Source of the DNA: Meconema thalassinum
Lineage: Eukaryota > Arthropoda > Insecta > Orthoptera > Tettigoniidae
NCBI GenBank assembly: GCA_946902985.2
Contig: OX336392.1
Location: forward strand, 463,414,693 to 463,478,692
Length of the DNA: 64,000 nucleotides
Direction: 5' to 3'
Below, in pieces: positions 30,965-42,465 of the stretch. The first letter of the stretch is position 1, and each line of letters begins with the position of its first letter. The position numbers and the translations under genes are program-made. The notes below the pieces were generated by a model. The model made no database searches. It was not told where the DNA came from and saw only the letters and a list, made by a program, of their open reading frames with translations.

Positions 30965-33900
30965 ACCCGCCGGAGTGGCCATGCAATGAAGTTCGCCGGG
31001 AAATGAACATTTCCACGACTGGAAACTTCTGTCCTTGGGTCCCTGTAAGTGTTAAGAAATTGTCGATACCCGCTTTACTGGATTCTGGTGCGTCACGTTC
31101 ATTTATTCAGCGCTCCATCGCGGAACAGCTTCCTGTTACTCAGATTTGTCCACAAGATGGGGGTTTAAAATTTTATTCTGCGGTGAAGTCATCTATTTCC
31201 GTTTCTAGCGTTGTAACATGTCATATTAAGATATGTGGTTATTCTTGGGATTGGAACTTCCATGTGGTGGATGACTTATCTACGCCTATGATCTTAGGTT
31301 CTGATTTTATGCACAAAGCAGGGTTGAGGCTTGATTTTTCGGATCATTCCTTCAGTTTTTTGTTTAAATCCAAGGAGCGGTTTCATTTTAATACTTGTGA
31401 AGCGAGTGTTCCTTGTAATTTTTCTGGTATCGCTGCTGTTCAAATCCCTCCTACTTTATTCACGAGTCAACGTGACGCTTTATCTGATTTGGTGAATGAA
31501 TTTCCTGATGTTCTCACGTCGGAACTGGGTTCCGCTATCGGCTACGAGTGTCATATTGATTTAACTGATGAGGTTCCAGTTAGGTCGGCGCCATTTTCTT
31601 GCTCTCCACCCAAACTCATTGCCATGAGAGAATATATTCATGATCTTAAGGCACGCGGTGTTGTGAGCCCTTCTAAGTCTTCTTATGGTAGTCCAGCATT
31701 CCTGGTGCCTAAGAAAGAGGGTACTTTTCGTTTAGTAGTTGATTATCGTCGACTCAATTCTAAGGTGGTGTTCGACAACTTTCCCCTTCCAACTCTGGAG
31801 AGCGCTTTTCAGCATTTTCACGGGGCGAAGTACTATTCCGTCCTAGATTTGAATAGTGCATATTATCAAATTCCTCTCGATCCCGAGAGCCGTAAGGTAA
31901 CTGCGTTCTCCACTCCGTTCGGCCTTTTTGAGTTCAATAAGTTACCCATGGGCATTTCTATCGGCGGACAAGTATTGAGTAGGGTTTTGGACGAGTTATT
32001 TGGAGATTTAAAGTATTCATCTGTGTTTAACTATCTAGATGACCTCGTGATTTACAGTCAGTCTTTTGAGGATCACCTGATCCATTTACGTGAAGTCCTA
32101 TGTCGTCTTCGCAGAGCCGGACTCACTGTTAACCCGGACAAAATCTCTTTGGCTTCGAAGCAAATCAAATTTTTAGGTCACATTCTTTCGGATGGGGGCA
32201 TAGAAGTGAACCCTGAGCGTGTGCAATGTATCCAAGAGTTCCCTACTCCCACGAATGTGAAAGCAGTCCGACGTTTTTTGGGAATGGCAGGCTTTTACAA
32301 TCGGTTCATTAAGGGCTTTTCGGACATTTCAGCGCCCCTGAATTATTTGAAGAAGAAGAATGTACGATTCGTGTGGGGCCCCGACCAGTGTCTCGCCTTT
32401 GAGAAATTGAAAGAATGTCTTTCTTCTGCTCCCGTCCTTCGAACTCCGGATTTTGGGAAAGATTTTATGTTACATTGTGATGCGAGTGATGTCGCAGTTT
32501 CTTGTGTGCTTAGTCAGCAGGTGCATGGTAATTTGGCACCCATCGCTTTTGCCAGTCGGATGCTTAATGATTGCGAACGCCGGTATTCCACTTTCGAGAA
32601 AGAAAGTCTGGCTGTCGTATTCGGCTGTGAACGTTTCAGATCTTTTCTAGAACATCGGCATTTCATAGTGTATACCGACAATGAAGCTCTGTCCTGGATG
32701 CGCTCGCATGTCAAAAAATTGGGACGTATAAATCGTTGGATTCTTCGTCTATCCTCTTTCAGCTTTGACATCATTCACGTCAGAGGCAGTGAAAATGTTG
32801 TAGCGGATTGTTTGTCACGCATGTTTGAGGAACCTCCTCCCATTGTTGAGATCCCCGAGCCAGTGAATCTTCTCCAACACATTCCATGGTCTTTTACTGA
32901 CATCCGTACGTACCAAGCAGATGACCCATTTTGTGTCACATTGCGTGAAAAAATTCTCGGGAAAGATCCTGGTGTATCTGAGTTTTCATTGCGCAATGAT
33001 GTTATAGTGCATACCGCTCCTCGATCTTCGAAATGTAGGATTTTCGTGCCAGAGAATATACGAAGTATGCTCTTGGCGTATTTCCATGAATCCTGTTTTG
33101 GATTACATTTAGGTATGACGAAGACTTTCCATAAAATCTCTCAGGAATTCTTCTGGCCTCATTTGAAAGCGGATGCTTTTGCTTTCGTCCGAAAATGTGT
33201 TACGTGTCAACGTTCTAAGCCTGCAAAGAATTCCCGCATTGGACTTCACCACGCTGACACGATGTCATATCCTAATGAGCGCCTCTTTATAGATTATTTT
33301 GGTCCCCTAGTTAGGTCATCTTCTGGTCATAAAGCTATACTTACTGTCGTTGATGGATTTTCAAAATTTGTATGGTTATTTCCTGTCAGGGAAATCACGA
33401 CACGTACCACTGTTAGGCTTTTGACCAATCATATTTTTGGTGTTTTTGGTCCTCCAAAGTTTTTAGTGTCCGATAACGCGAGCGTTTTCCGGTCCAAGTC
33501 TTTTAGATCAATGTGTTTTTCTTGGGGAATTGATCATGTCTTTTTGGCACCCTACCACCCTCAGCCAAATCACGTTGAAAGGTTTCATCGTAACTTGAAG
33601 GCTTGCTTGAGTGCGTTCCACAACGCTGATCAGTCACGTTGGGACGCAAATCTTCAGTTTTTCTCCTTAGGATTTAACACTGCTCTTCATGAATCGACGA
33701 ATTCTACCCCTTCGGAATTGTTTTTAGGAAGGCGTATTGTTGATCCACTTCAGCTTCAGTGGAAAATAGATTATCTGGCTGCGCCATCCCGCCGTACCTC
33801 AGTCAAAGAAAAATGGGAAGTTGCTGTACGGCATCTGAAAAGGGCACGAGATCGCGTGGCGTCTCGCTATAACAAGGGTAGGCAACCTGTTTGTTTTCAG

Positions 33901-34101
33901 GTGAATGACGACGTGCTAGTGCGCCTGCACCCACAGAGTTCGGCCAAGAATAAGGAGTCAGCTAAGCTAATGCTTCGCTGGAGCACGCCCAAAACTATCA
34001 CTAGATTTTTAACACCTGTCACTGTTGAATTGATCTCCAAGGAGAATCCCACCGACGTATCCAGAGCTCACATATCTCAATTGAAACCATTTATTGTGTA
34101 A
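30922..34101 (+). CDS. Gypsy Pol (protease, RT, RNase H, integrase)
   Basis: A 1,059-codon open frame, -1 relative to gag. The first ATG (30,922) is only the edge of the frame; translation is probably by frameshift near 30,940. Domains in order: aspartic protease (DSGA, residues 54-57), RT with YLDD at 371-374, RNase H (CDASD and YTDNEAL, about 515-605), then integrase. Integrase has an HHCC zinc finger (HES...H...CVTC, about 725-760) and a catalytic triad D791, D851, E886. The PYHPQPNHVERF block is of the form without NG seen in some insect Gypsy families. No stops. Env is absent. Confidence 0.95.
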   Translation: MCFASGKRAWVPGLDPPEWPCNEVRREMNISTTGNFCPWVPVSVKKLSIPALLDSGASRSFIQRSIAEQLPVTQICPQDGGLKFYSAVKSSISVSSVVTCHIKICGYSWDWNFHVVDDLSTPMILGSDFMHKAGLRLDFSDHSFSFLFKSKERFHFNTCEASVPCNFSGIAAVQIPPTLFTSQRDALSDLVNEFPDVLTSELGSAIGYECHIDLTDEVPVRSAPFSCSPPKLIAMREYIHDLKARGVVSPSKSSYGSPAFLVPKKEGTFRLVVDYRRLNSKVVFDNFPLPTLESAFQHFHGAKYYSVLDLNSAYYQIPLDPESRKVTAFSTPFGLFEFNKLPMGISIGGQVLSRVLDELFGDLKYSSVFNYLDDLVIYSQSFEDHLIHLREVLCRLRRAGLTVNPDKISLASKQIKFLGHILSDGGIEVNPERVQCIQEFPTPTNVKAVRRFLGMAGFYNRFIKGFSDISAPLNYLKKKNVRFVWGPDQCLAFEKLKECLSSAPVLRTPDFGKDFMLHCDASDVAVSCVLSQQVHGNLAPIAFASRMLNDCERRYSTFEKESLAVVFGCERFRSFLEHRHFIVYTDNEALSWMRSHVKKLGRINRWILRLSSFSFDIIHVRGSENVVADCLSRMFEEPPPIVEIPEPVNLLQHIPWSFTDIRTYQADDPFCVTLREKILGKDPGVSEFSLRNDVIVHTAPRSSKCRIFVPENIRSMLLAYFHESCFGLHLGMTKTFHKISQEFFWPHLKADAFAFVRKCVTCQRSKPAKNSRIGLHHADTMSYPNERLFIDYFGPLVRSSSGHKAILTVVDGFSKFVWLFPVREITTRTTVRLLTNHIFGVFGPPKFLVSDNASVFRSKSFRSMCFSWGIDHVFLAPYHPQPNHVERFHRNLKACLSAFHNADQSRWDANLQFFSLGFNTALHESTNSTPSELFLGRRIVDPLQLQWKIDYLAAPSRRTSVKEKWEVAVRHLKRARDRVASRYNKGRQPVCFQVNDDVLVRLHPQSSAKNKESAKLMLRWSTPKTITRFLTPVTVELISKENPTDVSRAHISQLKPFIV
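30937..30973 (+). promoter_or_regulatory. Predicted -1 ribosomal frameshift site between gag and pol
   Basis: GGGAAAC at 30,937-30,943 sits in the gag phase as G GGA AAC, the canonical X XXY YYZ slippery form. Six bases later a hairpin can form: GGGTC (30,950-30,954) with GACCC (30,964-30,968). A CCGG in the loop (30,956-30,959) could pair with CCGG at 30,970-30,973. This lies inside the 43-nt gag/pol overlap, just before the gag stop. Pairing is read by eye, not folded computationally. Confidence 0.7.
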
Positions 34102-34912
34102 CCTTCTTATTTGCTGTGATTAATGTTGTCCTTTTTCTGCGTAGGTTAGCCAATCATAATTTGCTTATGTTATCCAAGGAAGCTAGTATTCATATGGCGT
34201 CTCCTTGACCTGCCTATTATTGAACCAATTTTGACCGAGGCAGAGTCAAGTACAAATTTACGAGCTCAAGAAAGAAAATAATACAAGAAGAAATAGGCCT
34301 ACATACTCTGTGTAACTTAATATTTATTGTAAAAATATGTATTTTTGCGAACTCGGCCAGTAGAGAATTTATATTCTATAAATAATGGACACATTATATC
34401 GCTTCTTTGCTATTTTAATACGTCACTTTCATGATGGGTATAAGGAGAATGGCAGACTTCGGCGTCAAAGGGCGAAAGTCTTTTGTTTATGATTTTCGTC
34501 CGTGTCTCTATCTACTTTTCTTGTCATTGTAACGCTCAGGCGAACCGTAATACCATTATGACAAGCCCAGGGATCGTCAAAGGAACGCGCGCCTTTGGGG
34601 ACCCCGAAGGAGTTCTGTCCTGATATTGCGATCGCCGAAGCGATCTGATTATTTTTATATATTACTTCATTTTATAACTGTATTCTTTCTGATATGGCTC
34701 AATTGCTTAAGTGATTGTTATATCGATCACCCTCCCCCCTCATATTATGTGTGCTGTTATAGTTGTTGACAAACCACCTGTGTGATAAGGATGTTGTGTA
34801 TTTAGGAACACTTGGGACATGTTTGATTTCAAAGCGGTGGTGCTTAGTGATGTAAAAAGAAAAATCTTTTATTATTATAAATAATTTTTCTTTTGGGGGG
34901 TGGTGTGGATCC
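34102..34912 (+). other. Gypsy 3' untranslated interior with polypurine tract
   Basis: About 810 bp between the pol stop and the 3' LTR, where an env would sit in errantivirus-like elements. No coding frame with a recognised domain. It ends with a G-rich tract (about 34,893-34,910, GGGGGGTGGTGTGG) next to the LTR, the likely plus-strand primer. Confidence 0.7.
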
Positions 34913-36409
34913 TGAGCCATGTTTAACATCTCTCTTTTCTTTATTTTCTTTGGCGGCCGTCCCAGTAGACTCAGACGCCATGTGAGATACTGTCCGGACG
35001 TGCCTTGAGGCTCTCCGCCTTATTATTTAAAATGTAATGTTTTTCCTTTTTATTTAACATTGTTATTATGCCGAAGCCTTCCATTTACTCATGTAAGTAA
35101 CACATCTAACCTTGTGTCCACTATGCTCATTTCCTATATTTAACTGTTCTTTTTGGTCTTCGTCGTGTGCTTGGATTTGCTGTGGAACCAATCGAAATGG
35201 CGGTCTCCTGTTTTGTTTAGTTTAGGTCTAAGGTTTAATCTTTTATTTGTGCCGTGAAATATATCTGCGAGTGATTTTGTGAGTGTATGTTTTTCTTGCT
35301 GCCAGGTGCATTGAAGTGTTTTGATTTGGGCATATCTTCGAATGGGTCTCCCGTGGTTTGTGGACGTTGGCGTTTCGACCATTCTCCCAACACGAGGCAT
35401 GACACCATATATTTTAGCCCTTATGTTTTCCCTTCATTCCCTGCTTCGGGCAACTGAATCACGGCGGTAACTTTAAGTAGGTCTTACCGTATTCAGCTCG
35501 AACTCGGAACGTAAGTTGGGGACCATATAGGTTTAGCATGTTTTGCTAGACTACCTACAAGCACGAGTTGCTTTGAGTTTTATTACTGCATCGACGGCTG
35601 GCATTTTGTGTGTTTGATTGCGTGCATGTATCATGATATATTTCACGGACACCTGACGTCATTTGTTTCTTCTTATAGTATCTTTGGTTTTGCTTTTCTT
35701 TTCTCTGGGGACTGCCAGCTCGATCGCATCCCCATTGCTCGACACAGCCTCTGCGACACGCACACAGCCGCTTGTTTTATCTTTGCTATGCTTGTTATTT
35801 TGTGGTCGTCATGACAACCATCCATCTCTAGGCAGAGAAGTGATTGTTGTTGACCAGCGACCGGCTAGATTGCCTCTTGATCTTTTACTTCCTCCCTTTT
35901 TACATCTTTTGCACGGAAGTGAGCACAGGTATGAATTTAATTTGTTAACGTTATTTACTATCGTAAGTTATTTATTGTTATTTATATTTATCTTCCCCGT
36001 TTGAAAGTGACTGTATTTGACCCCTAGGGTACTCTTTTCTTTGAGTGTGTTATTCTGGCCGGTTTTTTGTGTGTGTTCGATTTCACTATAATTAAATTTC
36101 CATTTCTTTATCCATGTGTCTTATTTAGTAGCGTTTGACGATCGGGCTGCTCTCTCTCTCTCTCTCTCTTCAAACCTAGCCCTAACTTATTCTAGCTTTC
36201 TAGCACCAGGAGGGTATTCCTACCACTCGTCGTGGGACCACCTTCACGGAGTCTGGAGTCGCTCGGCACATCTGGCCTGCAAGTACGGGCCCAGCACAGG
36301 TCAGAAACTAACATCCATTTCCACTGCGTACTCCTTTCTTTTCTAGTTGGTTCCAGTGATGCAGCTAGGAGGCACGCCAAGAATATGTTTATTTTAATAG
36401 GGCGGTGCA
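34913..36409 (+). repeat. 3' LTR of the Gypsy element
   Basis: 1,497 bp, same ends as the 5' LTR and about two substitutions. Followed by the CTGT target duplication and then the RTE element. Confidence 0.96.
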
Positions 36410-38745
36410 CTGTCTATGAATTGAGTCCTTGGTCTTCCTCGACTCCTCTTTCCTTCTAGCTTCCCTTCGAAGAGTGTGGTGCACCAGTCAGAATGACGAA
36501 TCAAATGGCCAACAAAACTATTCCTTCTTCTATTTAAGGATTCAACCAAGGTACGTGTCTCCTTTGCTCTTTTGAGAACATTCTCATTCGTGACTTTATC
36601 AGTCCAAGGTATCTTTAGTAGTCGTCGCCAGCACCACATCTCGAATGCCCCAAGTTTTGATACATCTGCTTGTCGCAGAGTCCATGTTTCAGAGCCATAA
36701 CTTGCAATACTCCATACAAAACTTTTCACGAAGTGTTTTCGCACCTCTAAGTTAACAGTCTTGGATGTTAGTAAAGACTTCTTTTTTGAGAAGGCTTCTT
36801 TTGCCTGTGCGATTCGAGCATTTACTTCTCTCGTACACTTTCCATTTGATGTGATCAAGCTCCCCAGATATTTGAAATCCTTTACTTGGGCTAATTTTTC
36901 ACCATCCATTAGCACATTGACTATTTGGTCGCCATCCTAGTGCATACCATTACTTTTGATTTCTTTTTATTTATCCTCATACCACACTTCTCTTGCAATA
37001 ATTCATTTATGTGATTCAGAGCATTTTCCATATCACTCTCATTTTCAGTTATCAGGGCTATATCATCTGCAAATCGTATGGTACTGTACAGCTTGCCATT
37101 AACTTTTATGCCATGACTGTTGGTAGCTAGGAATTCTTGAATGGCTTTTTCAATGTAGATATTAAATAACAGTGGTGATAGTCCACATCCTTGTCTTACT
37201 CCCTTCCCAATTCTTGCTTCCACTCTTTCCTTGCCAATTAATGCTGTCTGGTTCTTGTCAAGTTGATAGAGTATTCTTCTGTCCCTATAGTCTATCTTCA
37301 GTTTTCTTAGGGTTTCAAACAGCACCTTCCAATTTACATTATCAAAAGCTTTCGCTAAATCAATGAAAGCAATTACAACAAGTTTGTCGATTTCCAGGAA
37401 TTTTTCAATAATTATTCTGAGACTTAGGATGGCTTCTCGTGTACCTCTTCCCTTACTAAATCCAAACTGTTCTTCTGAAATATTTTCTTCTACTTTTCTC
37501 TCGATCCGATGATAGATGATTCTTGTTATCATTTTCGAGGCATGGGAGAGAAGGCTCCAAGTTCTATAATCTTCGCACATTTGTGCTCTGTGCTTGTTTG
37601 GTATGGGAATAAGAATAGTTTGCTCAAAGTCCTTTGGCATTTCTCCTGTTACATATATTTCATTTATTAGATTGTATAGATTGTCCTTGGCTTTATCTCC
37701 GAGGGCCTGTAACCTCTCTGCAGGGATCCCATCTGGACCTGGAGCCTTTCTGTGTTGTAACTCATTGAGGGCTCTATCAAATTCTTCTCTTAAAATTAGT
37801 GGTCCTAATTCATCAGCATCCACCTGGTCTTCACTTTCAAGGACATTTGCATCTAGAACTCCCTCATACAGTTTTTCTGTGTACTCCTTCCATCGTAACG
37901 CTACCTCACCATCTTCCGTTAGGGCTTCGCCATTCTTGCTCCGTATGATGTTCATCACGTTTCTTTTTGTTCCAAACTGTTTCCGTATCTCGGCGTATGC
38001 TCTCTCACTATTACCTTTCACCATATGTTCGTCTATGTCTTAGCACTTCTTTTCATACCATTCTTCTCTTACACTCTTGGCTTCTTTATTAATCTTGTTT
38101 CGAAGTCTCGCATACTCCTCATGGTTTCCTCTTACTTCGCATTTTCTTCGTTCCTCCATTAAATCCAGTAGCTCTTCGGTAATCCAAGGTTTATAAATCG
38201 CCCTTTCCTGTCCACCAAAGCATGCCTCGGCTGTTTCGGTTATTCCCTTTTTTGTTTTGTCCCATCTCTCTTGTATATTTCCAGACATCATCTGGAGGCC
38301 AATTCTAGCATTTGTTTCTTCTCTGAACTCTTGTAAAGCTTGCTTGTCATTTTTTACCTTGCTGATGTTCCATCTCTTACAGGGTTGTTTTATAACTTTT
38401 CTTCTTAATCTAAGTTGGCTCTTCATTAATACCAGGTTGTGGTCTGAATCCACATCTGCACTCGGGTAGGTCTTACAAGATTTTGCTTGATTACGATAAC
38501 GACTTTTTATCAGTATGTAATCTATCTGATATCTATTACCATTACCTGGCATTGTCCACGTGTATCTTCTTCTTTTTGGTTGTTCAAAGTATGTATTGGC
38601 AACAATCAGGGTATGGCTTCTGCAGAACTCAATAAGCCTGTTCCCTCTTGCATTCATATTTTCAAGTCCATACTTTCCCACACAGTTGTCTACTGTACCT
38701 TCTCCTACAACAGCATTCCAGTCACCAATGATGATAAGGTTTATC
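36410..38745 (-). mobile_element. RTE-like LINE, central part (segment B side)
   Basis: Continues the element whose 3' end is at 27,969-28,093, reading leftward on minus: the endonuclease second half, RT and C-terminal domain. It is bounded on the left by the Gypsy element and on the right by an I-type LINE inserted at 38,746; the 5' part resumes at 42,466. From 37,869 it is the counterpart of window positions 1 onward. Without insertions the element is about 3.3 kb, a normal RTE length. Confidence 0.88.
36410..38745 (-). pseudogene. RTE-like LINE ORF: endonuclease end, RT and C-terminal domain, broken
   Basis: Blocks on minus: GDWNAVVGEG (about 38,715), SDHNLVL, a TAA at 38,040-38,042, RT start at 38,024 with RKAPGPDGIPAE, FGFSKGRGT, FIDLAKAFDNV, GVRQGCGLSPLLF, and the FADD form of the catalytic box (about 37,065). 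The frame is lost at 36,921 (CTRMATK then stop) and resumes two bases shifted at 36,915 with LAQVKDFKYLGSLIT, SETWTL and a WRRLLKIPW block. It runs into the Gypsy LTR at 36,409. One nonsense and one frameshift make it non-functional. Confidence 0.9.
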
Positions 38746-41700
38746 GATGATGATGATGATGATAATTGTTGTTTTAAGGGGCCTAACATCGAGGTTATCG
38801 GCCCCTAATGAAATGAAATGGCGTGAAATGAAAGGATGTAGATAAAAACAACTCACTGCCATGGATGAAGCGAAAATGGTGTTTATAAAACAGACAGTGA
38901 GCCCCAAAAATTATGCATTATTAGAATAAAAAGAATAAAAGGCGGATGGTAAAAAGGATAAAACAAATAAGGCATAGTGAACAATACAATACATAACACA
39001 ATAAAAAACATAAAACAGATTTAACCAGATTTAAAAGTCGTAACTACACATTAAAACTTAAAAAAGTAACCACTCTCCCTCATGAACCGGATGACGAGGT
39101 CAGCTGACGGCCCGTCATCACGGAGAATAAGGGAGAGGGTATTAGGCAGTTTAAGAGTCCCTCGCAGATCGGCCAGATCCACACACTCCAAGAGAAGGTG
39201 TGCCACGGTTAGGTGGGCGCCGCAAGTACACACAGGAGGATCCTCTCTTTTCAGCAAGTGGGAGTGCGTAGCAATCCCATGGCCGATCCGGAGTCGACAG
39301 AGTACCACAGCTTCCTTCCGGAGAGATCGGAAGGAAGATTGCCACACCTTCGTTGTCTCCTTGATGCCTCTCAGTTTGTTGGGTGGAGGCGTGGCACGCC
39401 ATGCCTCCTCCCAATGCGACTGGATCGAATGCCGCAACTGAGAGCGCACATCACTAGCAGGCACCTTATATGGTAGCGAAGGCAGTGCGACTGCCTCTCT
39501 CGCCGCCTGATCAGCCAGCTCGTTTCCCGCAATACCCATGTGGCTAGGAAGCCACACAAAGGTCACCCCGGTTCCAGCGTTACGCGAACTTACGAGCTGG
39601 TCGTGCACACGCTGGACCAACGGGTGCTTCGGGAAACACACATCGATCGCTTGCAGCGCACTCAGAGAGTCAGTACACACAAGAAAGTGCTGGTGATCGT
39701 CTGATAACGTGTACCGCAGAGCCTCTAAGATGGCATAGAGCTCCGCAGTGTACACGCTACAGGCCTCGGGAAGTGAAAAGAGAAACCGACGATCCTCAAC
39801 CACAAATGCACAGCCTACTTTCTCGTTTACCTTCGAACCGTCCGTGAATACAAGCCCCGATCCCGGATACCGTGTCACCACGGACTGGAACAGCCTCCGA
39901 TGGACGGAGGAGTCCGTGTCCGACTTGGGGCCGGTGTGCAGATCCAGGATGATATCAGGGCGAGAGACCATCCACGGAGGGGCCTTGCTAGGTACTCGGA
40001 CGATACAGGAGACAGAAGGAAATCGGAACTGACGGTATAAGTCATCCAAGCGAATCCCCGCCGGCCGAGTGGCTCGGGCGAGCACATCATACAGCCGGCG
40101 ATTCGGATTGGAAAACAAACATGGATAGCTTGGATGAAGTGGCATCTGTCGAATAGTTGCAGCATAGGTCAGCAGTACTTGTTGGCGCCTCAGGTGTAAA
40201 GGAAGTACGCCAGCCTCGGCGAGCAAGCTGACGACTGGGCTTGTCCGAAAGGCACCCGTCGCCAGCCTCACACCGCGGTGGTGGACACTGTCCAGTTTAA
40301 CAAGCACTGACTTACGGGCCGAACCATATGCTACACTGCCATAATCCAATCGAGATAAAATCAGAGCCTTATAAAATCGTAGGAGCACCGCGCGGTCCGC
40401 CCCCCATGATGTGCCGCTAAGAAACCGCAACATGTTGAGTTTCTTAGCACAGGTAGTTTTCAAACACCGCACGTGTGGCTCCCACGTCAATTTCTGATCG
40501 AAAAGGAGCCCAAGGAACCGGTACGCAGCAACGACCGGCAAAGCTACAGCGCCCAGATAAAGCTCAGGATCTGGATGGAGAGTGCGCTTTCGGCAGAAAT
40601 GGACAACCGAGGTCTTAGCGGTAGAGAATCGAAAGCCATGCTCTAGTGTCCAGCGTTCCACTCTCCGAAAAGCTTGTTGTAGCTGTCGTTCAGCGACCGC
40701 CATATTTTGCGCACTATAATGTAGAGCGAAGTCGTCTACATATAGCGACGGTACCACTGCTGGACCAGCAGCAGCGACTATACCGTTTATGGCAATCGCA
40801 AATAATGTTACGCTAAGCACCGATCCCTGTGGGACTCCGTTTTCCTGTATATGATATTGCGAATATGTCCCCCCTATTCGGACACGGAACAGGCGAAGAG
40901 ACAGAAAATTCGCAATAAAAACCGGCAAGTTACCTCGGAATTTCCATTGACGCAGGGTAGAGAGGATGCCGTAACGCCAAGTGGTGTCATAGGTCTTCTC
41001 GAGATCAAAGAAAACAGCAACTAGGTGGTGTCGCGGGAGAAAAGCGTCCTGTATGGCGGTCTCCAGGCGTACCAGATGGTCGTTGGTACACCGAGACGCC
41101 CTGAAACCACACTGGTATTCAGACAGGAGTCCCCGTTTCTCCAGGACCCACACCAAGCGCCGATTGACCATCCTCTCAAAGAGCTTGCACAGACCGTTAG
41201 TGAGACAAATAGGTCTGTAACTCCCTGTCAATTTGGGATCCTTATCGGGCTTCAGGATAGGTATAATGATACCTTCCTGCCATTGCGCTGGAAACACACC
41301 TTCCAACCAGATACGATTAAACACCCTGAGCAAATAACGAATGCTCTCATCGTTAAGGTGTTTAAGCATCTGGTTGTGAATATTATCCGGGCCAGGAGAC
41401 GTGTCCCTGCAGAGCGCCAGCGCTCCGCGGAGTTCCCACTCCGTAAAGGGCACGTTGTACTCCTCCGAAGCGCGGGAAGCAAAACTAAGATGGAAACGTT
41501 CCGCTTCGCGCCTCAGGGCCACGAAGGCAGGGTCATAGTTATCGGAACCGGATATATCCGCAAAATACGAGGCGAGATGGTTTGCAACGCGATAAGGATC
41601 TATAACCAATTCATTATCAATGGAAATTCCTGGTACAGTAGAAGATGTCTGAATTCCCGAAATGCGTCTTAGTTTAGTCCACACTTGAGAGGAGGGGGTA

Positions 41701-42465
41701 TGTGCCGTAATAGAAGACACATACCGTTCCCAGGATTGTTTCTTACTCTGGCGAATAAGAATTCGTGCCTTTGCACGAAATTTCTTAAACGCCACCAAAT
41801 TGGCCATGGTTGGACGCCGACGGTAGTGCTTATGAGCTCGACGACGGTCTCTTATTGCCGCTGCAATATCCTCCGTCCACCAAGGGACGAGTTTGCGACG
41901 AGGAGTCCCAGAAAAGGATGGAATGGACTCTTCGGCGGCAGCAAGAAGCACATCGGTGATGTGCTGTACCTCGTCATCGACGCTCCGGCAACCAAGATCA
42001 ACGAACACAGCTCGTTCTTGAAACGAGGGCCAATTTGCCCGCTTAAGCACCCAACGACTGGGGAACTCCACGGGCTTCTGGTTCAGAAGTGTAAGAACGA
42101 TCGGGAAATGGTCACTGTCACAGAGGTCGTCGTGTACATACCAACCAAATAGGGGGACCAGCGCACGGCTACACACACTCAAGTCAATGTGTGAGTACGT
42201 GCCGTGCGCTAAGCTAAAATGTGTAGCTTCCCCTGTATTTAATAGACATAAATCCATCCCTTGAAATAAGCCCTCCACGTCCCTTCCTCTGGGGCAGGAA
42301 GATGGTGATCCCCAGTGGGGGTGATGAGAGTTGAAATCACCCACGAGTAGGAAAGGGACTGGAAGTTGATCAACAAGATCTAAGACGTCATTAATATCAA
42401 GGGGCTGGTTCGGTGGAAGGTACACGTTACAAACAGTTGTCATAGCAGGCAAGGACACGCGAACT
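38746..42465 (-). mobile_element. I-type LINE, 5'-truncated insertion into the RTE endonuclease
   Basis: A 3,720-bp minus-strand insertion with a 14-bp target duplication TGATAAGGTTTATC (38,732-38,745 and 42,466-42,479). The site is empty in segment A near 862-876. The 3' end has the ATC-repeat tail and the GGGGCCGATAACC terminus. The 5' end is truncated within the endonuclease at the codon before VRVSLPAM. Its RT and RNase H are open, unlike the two full-length copies, so it descends from a more intact source. Confidence 0.95.

Larger units (their letters stand above)
28094..36409 (+). mobile_element. Complete young Ty3/Gypsy LTR retrotransposon
   Basis: An 8,316-bp element with LTRs 28,094-29,590 and 34,913-36,409 (1,497 bp each, TG...CA). 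The 4-bp target duplication CTGT flanks it (28,090-28,093 and 36,410-36,413). I find only two LTR differences (TTTTAATC against GTTTAATC near 28,413/35,232 and GGCCTT against GGTCTT near 28,663/35,482), so the insertion is very recent. gag and pol are open, pol order is protease-RT-RNase H-integrase, and no env-like frame is present. It inserted into the RTE LINE ORF. It could still be mobile, which is inference. Confidence 0.96.

Noticed and set aside
34102..34912. Env gene downstream of Gypsy pol
   Set aside because: No frame longer than about 76 codons and no signal peptide or membrane segment pattern of an envelope protein.
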